Positions 10,122 through 21,716 are shown, counted from the stretch's first letter. The stretch is 64,000 nt of DNA from Nitzschia sp. pyKryTriq1 (GCA_956465555.1 OY101117.1:2480001-2544000); one strand, 5' to 3'. Program-made: numbers and translations. Notes: generated by a model from the letters alone, not told the origin.

Positions 10122-10599
10122 AAGGGCTTATGTATTTAAATTGACACTTAGGATTTTCGGGTTCAACGGTTCGCTGCAATTCTGCCGATAGCCGGAGAAA
10201 TCCCGAAATTACCGCAGGTTGCTGGTACTTGTGCAACTGTCTGTACAGTACCGGTACGGTACAGTACGAGTACCGCGGTTCAGGACCGGTATGATAGTCG
10301 AAACCTGCCACCACTCACTACTCGTGAATCAATCGGGAGTGACGTGGTCCAAGAAAAGTGAGAATAAGGGGGTTGAACTGACGCGGCAACGAGAAGATGA
10401 TGGAAGATCGCACGAAATGTGCGTGTTGTTGTTGTTTGGGTGGAAGGCAACAACCGAGTGGGATGATGGATGATGGCGATGGTCGGTGAAGGAGGTGATA
10501 TGGTAGCAACACTTTTCCTATTTTCCAGGAAGATAGTCTGCCTAATCCATTGCGGAATTGTTACTGTTCCGTACAGAAAGATTCCGAAAAGTCTAGAAA

Positions 10600-13107
10600 A
10601 TGAGAATTGCCGCCAGGGTTTTACTATTGGTGCTGGCAACGACGTCGGTGGAAGCGTTTCAACCCGCAAATAATGTTCTTGGTCGTCAAAATCAACAACA
10701 ACAACAACAACAACAACAACGTGGGGTAGCGACTCGTCGACCAACGGTCGTATTCTCGGAATCATCATCGAGCAGTAGTGAATCCTCCTCTGTTGTCCTC
10801 GAAGATGTCGATGGTTTGGGTGCCGTTGCCACTGCTGTAAGTAATCTTAGGGCAAGTCGCGTCGATTTGGATGACGAGGAAAAAGAGGAGCTCAAAGATG
10901 ATATTATGCAGTTGCTCATTGATGTCGAGGAAGAATCTTCCAAGACAATTGCAGAAATGATGGACGAAGAATGCGAGTTTGATGGTGAAACTGGAGGCCC
11001 TGTCGATGAGCTCTGCGTGGAAGGTGAGGAACGAGAAGGTTTCCGAGCAAAACTCAAAAAGACAATTGGAAGTACCTTGACGATGATCCGAGGAATGCCC
11101 GCATCAGCAGAAGGTACAGTGGATGATGAAGAGGATTCCGGGACCGACTCTGGTGAGAAGGGAGACTTGCTGGAACAGGGCTGGAACGATCGTGGCAGTG
11201 TTTCGGCCCTTCGACGAAATGCAGAAGTGTGGAAATTTGCTTTCAAGTCTGTTACTCGAGTATTGAAGCCCCGATCTATGCGTAAGAAAGGAGCATCCGA
11301 CGAAGAAGTGGATAAAGCCCAAATCGAAGCAGCCGAATTTATCAGGGATGGGTTGCTCACGCTCGGACCCACTTTTGTGAAGCTTGGACAGGTATGTCGA
11401 CCCCATGGTTTCCTTGTAGTTCCTCGCATTTTGCAAATTCCTTCTGACTGTATCCGGTTGTAGGTCGTTTCTACCAGGACTGATGTCCTGCCAAAGACAT
11501 ACACAGATGTCTTGAAGAGTCTTCAAGATGAAGTACCTGGTTTCTCCGGTGCCCGTGCAAAGGAAATTGTCTCGGCCGAATTAGGAAGGCCAGCGGACGA
11601 AATTTTCAGCGACTTTTCGGAAAAGCCCCTCAAAGCTGCTAGTCTGGGTCAAGTCCATACCGCCAACTATAAGGGACAAAAGGTCGCTATCAAGGTGCAA
11701 CGCGCTGGCCTCAAGGAGTTGTTTGATCTCGATTTGAAGAACTTGCGGAAATTGGCGGTGCTTTTGGACAAGTTTGACCCGAAATCTGATGGAGCGGATC
11801 GTGATTGGATCAGTATTTACGACGAATCGGCAGAATTACTGTACTTGGAGATTGATTATTTGAATGAAGCCGACAATTGTGAGCGCTTTGCTAAGGATTT
11901 CAAGGAGATTGAATATGTTCGCGTCCCACGAGTCTACAGGGAATTGACAACTTCTCGTGTGCTGACAATGGAATTCGTCGAATCTTTCAAGCTCACCGAC
12001 GTGGAGCAAATCGAAAAATTGGGTCTCGACAAGAAGGAGTTGGCCAAAAAGACCGCAGATACCTTTTTGCGTCAGATTGTGGAGACCTCGTACTTCCATT
12101 GCGACCCGGTACGTTTGATATTTTGATTTGATCTCGTTCGCCTGTGAACTATCCTTCTAGGTCTCACTCAAGGGTCCTGTTTATTTTCTTTCTTTCTTTC
12201 TTTCTTTCAGCATCCCGGTAACCTGTGCGTTGATACGAAGGGAAATCTTGTCTACTATGACTTTGGTATGATGCAAGAGCTCAAGCCTAATGTACGGGAA
12301 GGTTTTCGTACTTTCTGCACGGCCCTTTTTGCTGGTGGTCCTCAGATCAGTGATATTGACTTGGCGAAGAATGCAAAGAAATTGGTTGATGGAGTGGAAG
12401 AGGCAGGAGTCTTAGCTCGTGGTGCGGATCGTCTTGCGGTGGAAAAGCTTGCAAGATATTTCATGCGAACTTTCAAGGATAGCCAGCTGGGAAAGAAGGG
12501 AGCAAATATCAAACAAACGTTGGGAACCGACCTACAAACGCTCACAGAAAACGACGTCTTCCGTTTCCCCAGCACATTCACGTTCATCTTCCGAGCCTTT
12601 GCCAGTGTAGAAGGCATCGGGAAAGGACTCGACAGCGACTACAACATTGGAAAATTCGCACAGCCCTTCATCGAAAAGTTCACAGACAAGCAGAATCAGT
12701 ACTACAGCAAGGCCGACAAGAATTTCGCTATTTTCAAAAAAGCAACTGGTCTGAACAAAGATGATATCGAAACGGCCGTGATGTCGCCCAGAAAGATTGC
12801 CTACATTGAAGAAACACTGCGTGCCATGTCGTCTGGTGATTTGAAAATCCGTGTCCGTTCTCTTGAGAATGAAAAGGCGCTTGAACGAATGCAGTTGACT
12901 CAGGCCAGAACGGAAAACATCATGTTGGCCACAGTATGTTTGAACCTTGCTGGGTTCGCTTCAAGGACAGTCATCACCGGAGCAGGCTTTGCTGGGTTTG
13001 GCTTCTTCGTCCTTCAAGCATTGCTGGCAAATGTCAAGGTCAAGAAGTTTGACAAAACGCAGGCGAAATTCGTGCAAACTCAATTTGAAGGGGACGACGA
13101 GGAATAA
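10600..13107 (+). CDS. ABC1/UbiB-family atypical kinase, plastid-targeted
   Basis: Three exons: 10600-11391, 11464-12108, 12211-13107; both introns are GT-AG, phase 0 (the second ends in a TTTC-repeat polypyrimidine tract); 777 residues. The start gives a signal peptide ending VEA-F (Phe20), the bipartite plastid import signal of diatoms, then a poly-Gln and acidic low-complexity segment. The ABC1 core begins near residue 255: LGPTFVKLGQVVSTR spans the first splice junction and carries the KxGQ motif; KAASLGQVH (about 322) replaces the usual glycine loop; VAIKVQR holds the ATP lysine; YLNEADN; CDPHPGN spans the second junction; DFG near 496. In plants and cyanobacteria these ABC1K proteins act at plastoglobules or thylakoids in prenylquinone and stress metabolism. 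The clean restoration of two motifs across introns makes the model firm. A hydrophobic segment lies near the C-terminus. Confidence 0.92.
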
Positions 13108-13202
13108 GGAACAACAAATAATAATCTAGAGAAGAAAATCATGTACCGGTACATGGCATTCCAAAAGATGATACCTTCAACTATGATATCGGTTCAACGT
13201 CG

Positions 13203-14510
13203 TCATCTTTTTATTAGCAGTTCAATCGATTTCACGGATAGGACGTCCTCGGCGCCACTATGTTCTGAAGGCATCCTCATCCATTCGGTGGCCTCCTCTA
13301 TCTGATAATGAATCAATAGATTGTCTATCTGCTGTGTGCAAATATTGTCATTTTGTCGATTGTTTACCGTCATATCGGCGGAGGATACTATGGTGGCACC
13401 TTTCAGTCTCCCCGATCGCTCGGCTTGGAACTTACCGGAACGAGATTTTTTCGTTTGATAGGAAGATCGAACGTCAATGGCAAGAACTTGCCTAATGCAT
13501 TCCAATACCGAATGCAAAGTGTCGTCTATCGCCTTTTCGCCAAACCTTGGCCCATAGAATTCTAATGCATTGGGGTTGTTGTCGAGGATTGTGTTGAGTT
13601 CTGCTTTGGCGAAATCTGTAAAAACTACAGATCGTTGCATAGCCAACCCTCCGGCTACCCAGCTTGGAACCCGTACATCACCTGTGTGTCCATCCGACGT
13701 GGTGATAGAGTCGTAGACAGGTACAAACGGTTTGATGTCCAAAACGGGAGTTCCGTCAACTAGATCCAGGCCCGAGATGTGAAGGATCGCCTTCCTCTTG
13801 TCGATCTTTTCTATTCTATCCAATTTGCAGAGAGTGATTCCTATCGGATTGTACCGGTGTGGTGTTCTAGTAGCGAAAATTCCCACTCTTTGTCCTCCCA
13901 GAGCCGGGGGAGATATTTTTGATTTGATCTTTTTGGAGGGGTTCTTCGATTGAGTATTGAGATGAAAGACAAAAAGTATCCAAATGTGGGAGTATCCTTC
14001 CAACCCATCGACAGAGCCAGCTGGTGACGAGTCACCCAGTTGCAACAAATCAATGCATCCACGTGCATTCGGTGCAAGAAGTCCTTGACGTGGTGTCCCC
14101 ACGCAAAGTCGGTAGATCGATCGAATAACACCAATAGGTTTCACGGTCATACCATCCTCCATCAGTGACTGATGTGTCCCAATCAAGGTGGAACGACCCC
14201 CGTCGAAAAGGTCTTCTCGATCTTCACGTTGCTTACTATCGCCGAATACTCCTCCATTTTCACCCCTGCCATCGTCGCTACGAGTACATTTTTGGGAGCG
14301 CGGATTATCGTTATGATTGTCATTGTTTTTCCTCCTCGCCGCCGCCCAAACTTGTCGTCGAAGCTGGTCGCACTCTTTCTCCAGTCGAACTTGCCGTCGC
14401 CATGACAGAAAGCTGCCGAGAATAGCAAGGCTTGTTACCGTTATCATCAGCACCGGGCCAGACGACGACAAGTTTCTTGCCATACTGATGTCATGATGTG
14501 CTCGTTCCAT
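13203..14510 (-). CDS. TrmO/TsaA-like tRNA methyltransferase (t6A37 N6-methylation), N-terminally anchored
   Basis: Single exon, 435 residues. The TsaA domain spans about residues 122-270 with family motifs GTPRQGLL, GLEGYSHIWILFVFH, TRTPHRYNPIGIT and DGTPVLDIKPFVPVYD. Bacterial TrmO and human TRMO add a methyl group from S-adenosylmethionine to N6-threonylcarbamoyladenosine at position 37 of tRNA-Thr. Upstream of the domain there is a hydrophobic segment (about 20-38, VLMITVTSLAILGSFLSW) and a charged coiled-coil-like stretch, an extension I do not associate with bacterial or animal members; it suggests membrane attachment or organelle targeting. About 165 further residues follow the domain. 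The 3' end converges on the ABC1 kinase with 95 bases between them. Confidence 0.88.
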   Translation of the reverse strand: MERAHHDISMARNLSSSGPVLMITVTSLAILGSFLSWRRQVRLEKECDQLRRQVWAAARRKNNDNHNDNPRSQKCTRSDDGRGENGGVFGDSKQREDREDLFDGGRSTLIGTHQSLMEDGMTVKPIGVIRSIYRLCVGTPRQGLLAPNARGCIDLLQLGDSSPAGSVDGLEGYSHIWILFVFHLNTQSKNPSKKIKSKISPPALGGQRVGIFATRTPHRYNPIGITLCKLDRIEKIDKRKAILHISGLDLVDGTPVLDIKPFVPVYDSITTSDGHTGDVRVPSWVAGGLAMQRSVVFTDFAKAELNTILDNNPNALEFYGPRFGEKAIDDTLHSVLECIRQVLAIDVRSSYQTKKSRSGKFQAERSGRLKGATIVSSADMTVNNRQNDNICTQQIDNLLIHYQIEEATEWMRMPSEHSGAEDVLSVKSIELLIKR

Positions 14511-15515
14511 GACAGAATGAGTCAGTCGTCAGTCAGTTGTCGTCTCTCGTAATATCTTCGACAACCGACAACGGCGGGCACAAGTACCTGGTACCGGTAC
14601 TGTACTCGTACCGGCATGTGGGAGGGTACTGGTACCGTATTTACCGGGTAGTCGAGGGGCTGCGCTGAATGAATGAGATTGAGATGATGATGAGAGAAAG
14701 TTGGAGATCATCATCTGATCATGATGAGAGCGCGGGACGGCTATCTCGCGAGCACGCGCACCACCCCGCGAACGCGAATGCCGGCCGGCCGCGCTACAGT
14801 CTCGGTCCTATGACTCACTCGATCACACTTTGAAAAATATTTTTTATTATTATTGTACCTGGTACAAGAATAATGAGTGAATTAGACTTATGGTGGTAAA
14901 ACTTTTAATATATTGCCAACAAATAGTGACCAAAGCAGAACAAGCTCGTAGAAATTTTACATGCAAATCATGTACATTTGACACTTCAATATGATTGGCT
15001 GCGTGCGTGTTCGCGATGGTGCATCGTACCTCTACTACTCATTCATTGGTGCGTGGTGGCGGCTGCTGAGCAATATTCATGTAGTTACCGGTACCTGGTA
15101 CAGTACTGTGTACCTGTACACTGCATACGAACTTGTACCTGTCTACTGCTGACTGTACTCGTATCATAGATCTGGTACTTGCACCGTTATCCTTGCTTGC
15201 ACTGCACACAGTACTCATAGTTGTGCGCGGTTGGCTCCTCTTCTTTTTCCGCCTTGAGGCAAGGACCGCGCTATCTCTAACCGCGCAGGCAGTGGGCGAA
15301 ACCTCTCAAAACCCTGCCTGCTTCGACATTTTCTTGCATCTTGCATGCCATTTTGTTTGGGTGGATCGATCGATCGGTCAAACAATCGTATTTTAGTTCT
15401 CGGATTGTTTTCATACCACTGTTGATCCAACAACCCTTTGGATCCTCTGAATAGCAGAGACAAACACCTATTATTTATCTGAGAATCCATACTTAGCTTT
15501 TGCTATCCTTGAAAA
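14511..15515. other. Intergenic, GTAC/GGTACC-word rich
   Basis: Divergent region between TrmO (-) and the ammonium transporter (+). GGTACCGGTAC-type words occur at 14586-14640 and 15087-15150; a short AT-rich block lies near 14830-14860. No coding frame with recognisable features. Confidence 0.5.
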
Positions 15516-17432
15516 ATGAGTACTCCTCCCCTGACTACTGCTCAAATCATGCAGACGTGCTCCGGTGACATTTCGAACCAAACAGCCTACTTGGAGTGCG
15601 TAACGACCCAGCTCTTGAATCAGGATGCAATGGATCGGCAACGCTCGAGAAGTATCGACTTGATCTACAGTGCGGCGCTTGTTTTCTTTATGCAAGCCGG
15701 TAAGTCTGTCGTTGTCGTTGTCGTTGACAGGCGAGGTGCTGAGCCTATGGAATGGAGGAAGAGTACTGTGTGCTCACACACCCGCGGTCTGCTTTCCTTC
15801 TAACTACCTTTTGCAGGATTCGCCATGCTTTGCGCCGGAGCGGTGCGGCGAAAGAACGTGCAAAATACCATGTTGAAAAACTTGCTGGATGCGGTAAGTC
15901 CTGAATGGAGGGTTGGTATAGTACTGCACGACGCTTCAAGTTGTCCCGTAGCGTCCCTGTTGCTCACCTATGCGATCGTATTCTAGTGCGGAGCATCGGC
16001 TTCCTTTTATGCGTTTGGGTATGCCTTTGCGTTTGGGGATAATCCGAATAATGCTAATGGTTTTATTGGAACCACCAACTTCTTTTTGATGGGTCTCGAG
16101 GACTATGCCTTTTGGATGTTTCAGTACGCCTTTAGCGCGGCTTCGGCTACCATCGTTGCCGGCACCTTGGCCGAACGTTGCCAGATGGTGGCGTACCTCT
16201 GCTATTCCCTGCTCTTGGCGGGATTCGTCTATCCGGTGATTGCACATTCCATCTGGAGTCCCTATGGGTTCTTGAGTGCCAATAAGGAAGATCCTTTGTT
16301 CGGAGTGGGTGTTGTGGACTTTGCAGGTGGATGTGTAGTGCACATGACTGGTGGAACCACAGCTCTCTTTGCTACCATGATTCTAGGACCCCGCCGTGGA
16401 CGCTTCCACGATGAGCAGGGAAGAAAGCTCGACAAGCCAAAGGAATTCCCAGGGCACTCGATCGCTCTTCAGGTACGTACATACAGTACTTGTAGCATGA
16501 TATGTCCGCAACAGCACACTTGATTTACGGATGGATTTATCGGATAAATGATTCTCAACCACCAATTCTCGTCGTGCCCACAGATGCTTGGAACTCTTAC
16601 CCTCTGGTTTGGATGGTATGGTTTCAATGCGGGTAGTGCTCTCATTACCAGTTCAAAGAACATAGCCTCGCTGACTGCTCTCGCCGCAGTCAACACAACT
16701 TTGGCTGGGGGTATGGCTGGCATGTCGGCCTTGTTTATCAACTACTTGGTCTTGGAACGTCGAACGGGCGAGCCTGTCTTTGACCTGAAAATGGCGATGA
16801 ACGGCAGTCTAGGAGGTCTCGTCGCAATCACTGCTGGGGCGGGTGTGGTGGAGAATTGGGCAGCCATGGTCGTTGGATTCGTGGCTGGACTCCTGTATCT
16901 CGGAGGAACCCAGCTATTGGTCAGGCTGCGACTGGATGACGCTGTGGACGCTATTCCAGTGCACATGTTCAACGGAGCCTGGGGCTGCATCTCAGTGGGC
17001 CTATTCGCCTCCGCGAGAAACATGGAGCTGGCTTACGGCAGGGAAATGCCGCACGTTGGATTTTTCTACTTTGACAATGGAGTCGATGCCCATCTGTTGG
17101 CCGCCAATATTGTTGGAATCATTTGGGTCTTTGGATGGGTTCTCGGTATGATGATGCCCTTCTTCATCTGGCTTGACTGGAAGGGATGGTTCCGTTCGGA
17201 TCCTCTGGAAGAGATTGTTGGTTTGGATACTTCGTACCACGGTGGCCTTATTCTTGCTGGCGGTGATGATTCTGTCAACCCCGAATACATTACGCAGTTC
17301 CGCAAGCAACGATCGGAAATGCGAAATCGTCGTAGGCGAGCAAGCAGCAATGACGGCTTTGGCATCGAGGAAGAAAATAACTTTGGTGATGACGCACCAG
17401 AAACAGAGATGGAGAATGAGGAAACAAGTTAG
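15516..17432 (+). CDS. Ammonium transporter (AMT family)
   Basis: Four exons: 15516-15699, 15817-15893, 15987-16472, 16584-17432, all GT-AG, giving 531 residues. Splicing joins FFMQAG to FAMLCAGAVRRKNVQNT, the start of the AMT signature. The family has 11 membrane helices and conducts ammonium into the cell; the twin pore histidines are visible as VVHMTGG (His206) and IPVHMFNGAWG (His376). DFAGG precedes the first His, as in plant and bacterial AMTs. The cytosolic C-terminus contains GLDTSYHGG, the conserved regulatory segment in which plant AMTs are phosphorylated on Thr, then an Arg-rich and acidic tail. The first two introns are short and have plain GTAAGT donors. The 3' end is convergent with ALG11, 223 bases away. 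Confidence 0.95.
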
Positions 17433-17655
17433 GCGAGCTTTCGATTGCTCAGTACTGCTTGATGATCAGCGCGGCTCAGCACGGCCCAAAATACAAAATA
17501 CATGTTGTTCTCTCAACAGAAAATTTTTGCTCTTTAACTGCTGCTCGTCCCTTTTACTTTTTTCCGGGGAGTATCACTCTTGATAAACATTCTCACTCCT
17601 TCTTTAGAACATTTTTACATCTGACTATCTAAAAAATAAGCAAAATCTTGCTATT

Positions 17656-19122
17656 TTATGATGACCCCGTCAACTTAGATAGAACTACGGGTAATGCATC
17701 ATCAAATGCCTCATCCGAAAATCGGGTTGCGGATGCTCTGGCTTGTTTCCTTAGTATTCGTGCCTCTTGCGTGGGAAGGGTCAATGCCTGATGCAAGGCT
17801 TCGGCATACTGCTCTGCCGTTGTGGCCAAGTACCCCGTGACTTTGTGTTCCACAATGTCCGTCCTGGGGCCACCCGAGTCATGGGCGACGACAATCAAAC
17901 CCGCTGCCATCATTTCCACGATCCCAATCCCAAAATGTTCCTGACGCATGGTGTGAATCCCAATCAAACCCCGAGCCATGCTTTCCTGCAGTTCTTTGTA
18001 AGGTGGATTGATGGAGAAAGTTACGGAATCCACCAACTGTTTTTCGGACACGAGCTTACGAAGGATCTCAACCCGTTGTTGATCTTGGTCATTGCGGCAG
18101 CTTCCAATTAATAACAGTTTGACATTCTCTTGTTTGTGCTGAGGATATTTTTCGAACAGCAATGCCAGAGATTTCACTTGCAGCGCATGGTCCTTTTCCG
18201 GTCGGAATTGCCCTATACTCACAATTGTACGGGTGCGGTCCTTTGACGACGACCACGATGATGATGATGCTTGAGATGGCATGGAAGTCACACTTGGGAC
18301 ACGGCAGGGTGGATAGACAATATGAATCTTTTTGGAAGAAAAGACCCCCCAGAGAGTCTTTATGTGACCATAGGTCCACGTCGAATTGACCATGACCAAA
18401 TCCGCCAGACCCCCCACTATTCCATACATAATGGCAAACCACCAATAATAAACAAGTTTGAAGACTGTCTTGTATATGGGCCGACTGGTACTATTTTGCT
18501 GCCATTCCCAGGCCATCATATCGGTCGAGATTGTGGGATAGTGGACATAGGCCAAGATCCACGCCCGAGGGCACATGTATCGCGCTACAAGAAACGTAAA
18601 GGCACAACCTGTCGTATCCCAATAGACATCGATGGGAAGTGCGTCATTGTATCGTTGAAAGGCGGCATGCGCCAATAGCATCGTCCCCCACGATTCCATG
18701 ACGAGCGATAGAAACGGCCGTGGATTCAAGTAATCGCGACAATCTTCGAGGGATACCAAGTAGACAGGATGAGATATTGTGACATCAAATCGCCGCTGGG
18801 CTTCCTCTCGGACTTTTTTCTCGTCAGTGTCGGGTGGGTCAATGGAAAAAATGACAACCTTGACGGTTGGATTGGAAGTTTGCAGTGACTGTACAATTTT
18901 CCACAAGACTCGTTCTCCTCCTCCTCCACCACTGCAATAGGGATGAAAAAAGGCATGCACTTGTTGATGTGAAGAGCGACGGATTCTTCCGATGTAAAAA
19001 TACCATAGTAGAGGCAGAATGGTGCATATTGCCACCAGCGGCCAGCCTAGCAGAACGATCGCAGGTTTGGCAATGATATTGGTGAAGGATGTGTCCTCGA
19101 AACTGAAAATGTTCGGTTTCAT
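17656..19122 (-). CDS. ALG11: ALG11-type alpha-1,2-mannosyltransferase
   Basis: Single exon, 488 residues. N-terminal membrane anchor (about 16-45) followed by the GT4 fold: HPYCSGGGGGERVLW near residue 65, YVHYPTISTDMM in the middle, and EHFGIGIVEMMAAGL near 394-402 with the E-x7-E pattern of retaining glycosyltransferases, then HDSGGPRTDIV. ALG11 adds the fourth and fifth mannoses to the dolichol-linked oligosaccharide on the cytosolic face of the ER for N-glycosylation. Length and motif order match fungal and animal ALG11. The ATG at 19122 puts the anchor at the N-terminus. Confidence 0.93.
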   Translation of the reverse strand: MKPNIFSFEDTSFTNIIAKPAIVLLGWPLVAICTILPLLWYFYIGRIRRSSHQQVHAFFHPYCSGGGGGERVLWKIVQSLQTSNPTVKVVIFSIDPPDTDEKKVREEAQRRFDVTISHPVYLVSLEDCRDYLNPRPFLSLVMESWGTMLLAHAAFQRYNDALPIDVYWDTTGCAFTFLVARYMCPRAWILAYVHYPTISTDMMAWEWQQNSTSRPIYKTVFKLVYYWWFAIMYGIVGGLADLVMVNSTWTYGHIKTLWGVFSSKKIHIVYPPCRVPSVTSMPSQASSSSWSSSKDRTRTIVSIGQFRPEKDHALQVKSLALLFEKYPQHKQENVKLLLIGSCRNDQDQQRVEILRKLVSEKQLVDSVTFSINPPYKELQESMARGLIGIHTMRQEHFGIGIVEMMAAGLIVVAHDSGGPRTDIVEHKVTGYLATTAEQYAEALHQALTLPTQEARILRKQARASATRFSDEAFDDALPVVLSKLTGSS

Positions 19123-19718
19123 TTTGTTCTGTTTGGGAGCAGCTCTGCAAGCGAAAGTCGTGTGCCAATCTATCGTCTAGAGTAGAGATAGAACGAGGTA
19201 CTGCAGCCTGTAAAGTAAATGATGTCATGTGATCGCAGCGATATCTGCTTTCAGAGCTGTCACCATGGTCATCAAGATGAAGAATCATCGTCGTCCTCGT
19301 GAAGAGGTCGAGAGGTCGAGATGAGGCGCAGATGTTCGCGAATGTGTTTTTGTTGTTTTGGTGTGCGACGACTCAAAATCGAATAATTCGACTACTCTAA
19401 TTAGGTTATGAGTTGTTCGGGAATGGACGAAGGACAGACATCAAGAAGCCAAAAGCCAAATAAACGCGTCTGATGCGCTCACTATTATTTTTTGACTTCT
19501 CGACTCACTAGTATGTATGTGAACTGCACCTCCCCCTCCAACCAATAAATCAAAAAGATTCTTCGCTTTCTATCTCTTGTTTTCTCTATGTTTTGACGAC
19601 GACGATGACTTTGTTTGTGAGCTTCCTCAAATCAAGCACATACAAATCTCGACTAGATTAGAATTCAGAAGTATTACTATTTTTTCCATAAATTACATAC
19701 TTGAGATCAATAACAATA
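19123..19718. other. Divergent promoter region ALG11 / NAF1
   Basis: About 600 bases between the start codons of ALG11 (-) and NAF1 (+). Both promoters must lie here. No element of known function could be picked out, and no coding frame. Confidence 0.5.
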
Positions 19719-21672
19719 ATGCCACGCCGACATCCTACGACGAGTAACAAGAATAAGCGACGATTGCCTGAATGGGGGGACGGCGGCAATAACAACAACG
19801 CCGAAGAGATTGTGGATGATCTCGCACATGCCGCTACCTTTGCCATGATGACCATGGTGGTTACGACCGTGCCTGGAGCTGAGACTAAAGTTCCTCCCAT
19901 TGTCGACGGCGATTACCACAACGAGGACGACACGGGAATGATCATCGACGACAAAGAAGTGGTGGTAGAGAATGACGATATCGAAATTGAAGAATCCGCA
20001 TCCTCCTCATCGGAGGAGGATGAGAGTGAAAATCAAAGTGGGGAAGACAATGGTGATGATGGTGATTATGATGATGATGATGATGATGATCAGTCCGATG
20101 TCGATCTTGCAGAGGCGCTGGCAGGGATGGATCCAGATGGCACTCTTGAGGAGGAGGAGGAAGAAGACGAATACCCGTCGTCGGCGTCAAATAATAAGGT
20201 TCCTCGGCCACCCAAGACGGAAAATGAACTGGATGCCTATCGAACACCGATTCAAGAACTAGAGAAACATTTGCAGTTTCAACTATCTGTGGATCCGGAA
20301 GCAGTTGCTGGCACTGCTGGTACAGGTAGTACGAATGCTCGCGAGAAACGACGGATAACAGCCTCCAATTTGCAGTTGGCGGGTCGTATCAAACATTTCA
20401 TGACATTTGACCGAACCGTCGTGGTGGAATCTGCAGCATCAAATCCGCATGGCGATGCTACCTCTTTTCGGAATGAGAAAGCCCCCTTGGATGAAGGCAC
20501 CCTCTTGTTTCTTCGAGGATCGCCCGAATCATCATCGAACGCTAACCGTAAAAATAGCCAAGATAATGGTGCAACACCTGGTGGTGAGGAAGAACAGCTC
20601 ATTCCACTAGGTCGCATCTTTGAGGTATTCGGACCAGTATCTCAGCCCCTCTACACTATTCGGTTGCCCAGTTATCCAGTTGAGAAAAAGAAGGTGACAT
20701 CAACAAAACCAACAAAAGCAATTTCGAGAGCCCAAGAAAAGGGAGATGCGGCGGTCCCCACAACGGCTGCACCAGATGATGCAGGTACACCTCCAGTAGA
20801 TCTCGAAGACAAGAATTGTGAAAGTAACAAAGACGAAGTAGTGATCAGCCAACAAGAGAAATTTGGGGCCGTCGAAGCAGAAGGACAATCCACAGGCCAT
20901 ACCGTACGCGAATCCTCTACCAGTGCTTGCGAAATTGCCAGCGTCGTAGTGGAACAAGGCGTCGCAATTTCGACAGAAATGGCGACGTCGTCCCCAGAGG
21001 AGACAGATCCCTGGGCCCCCAATGGACTATATGTAAAATTACTGCAGCAGAGTGCTTCCTTACCCGTGTACTATGTTCGGGACGAAGCAAAGCTCATTGA
21101 TACTGGCTTTATCATGAAAATGAGTAGAAAGGGATGCGGTACGTGTGGACAAACTCGAAAGGGGGTACTATATCCTGTTTGTACCCTAGCTGACTTTTTC
21201 CTTGCTTTTTATTCTGCTCCCCGTAGATGCTTCCAATCTATACGATGAAGAAGTTCTGAATGCTAATGAAATGTACTATAGCGACGACGAAGAAGAGCGC
21301 CAAGCCAAGAACCGACGAAAGTCAAAAGGGTCCAGCCAGCAGCAGGGGCAGCGCGGCGTTCCCACCGCAGTGCATTCGGGGAACGACCAATCGCCCTCGC
21401 TGCCCACAGGATTCCACTCCGCGGACATGCCTGCAAGTCAACGAAAGGCTCCTTCTGCAGGTGCTGCATTGCCTCAAGGATTCCACCAACCGACTCCAGC
21501 TAATCAAGGAAGACCCTTTGGCGTTCAACCATTGCCCCCTGGACAGAGGCCACGGCATAATGGCATGCCACCCGCTGCAAATCGAGCATTCTCATACCCT
21601 ATGCTACATGGAGCACCCCCTCCGCCGCCTCCGCCTGGAAGCTCAGCTCCTCCTCCCGCTTACCAATACTAG
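19719..21672 (+). CDS. NAF1: NAF1-like H/ACA ribonucleoprotein assembly factor
   Basis: Two exons, 19719-21138 and 21227-21672; the GT-AG intron restores KGCDASNLYDEE, which matches the conserved KGSDAS segment of NAF1. 621 residues. The N-terminus is highly acidic (Asp/Glu runs, about residues 90-165). The Gar1/Naf1 beta-barrel starts at PLGRIFEVFGPVSQPLYTIRLP (about 290-315) and resumes at GLYVKLLQQSASLPVYYV (about 433-450); roughly 115 low-complexity residues are inserted between. The C-terminus has YYSDDEEERQAKNRRKSK, as in fungal and human NAF1, and a Pro-rich tail ending in poly-Pro. NAF1 escorts dyskerin during nuclear H/ACA RNP assembly and is replaced by GAR1. The start is set at the first ATG, 19719. 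Confidence 0.9.
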
Positions 21673-21716
21673 TAGATCAGACGGTCTCATTTGATGTCTA
21701 CAGCCAAGCGAGGTCA

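Larger units (their letters stand above)
9115..10228. mobile_element. TIR element with two palindrome arrays (non-autonomous, MITE-like)
   Basis: The left end 9115-9147 and the right end 10196-10228 are inverted copies of each other, matching at 31 of 33 positions (core CAACCTGCGGTA and TTTCGGGATTTCT). Just inside each end sits an array of GGAATTCC palindromes (see separate entries). The centre (about 9365-9970) holds a 24-bp tandem duplication (9661-9708) and GTAC-rich sequence; no transposase or long frame is present, so mobility would need a helper enzyme. The outer boundary is fuzzy: CAAGTACC lies beyond the left repeat and also beyond the right one in inverted form, offset by about six bases. 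No clear target-site duplication could be read. Confidence 0.7.

Noticed and set aside
9153-10144. Frames rich in Trp-Asn-Ser and Gly-Ile-Pro over the GGAATTCC arrays
   Set aside because: Every frame is open because the 20-bp unit has no stop; the same apparent peptides occur on both strands, so they are repeat artefacts.
10692-11504. 270-residue minus-strand frame opposite the first exon of the ABC1 kinase
   Set aside because: Ser- and Cys-rich antisense shadow of the acidic and poly-Gln segment; the plus strand carries the family motifs.
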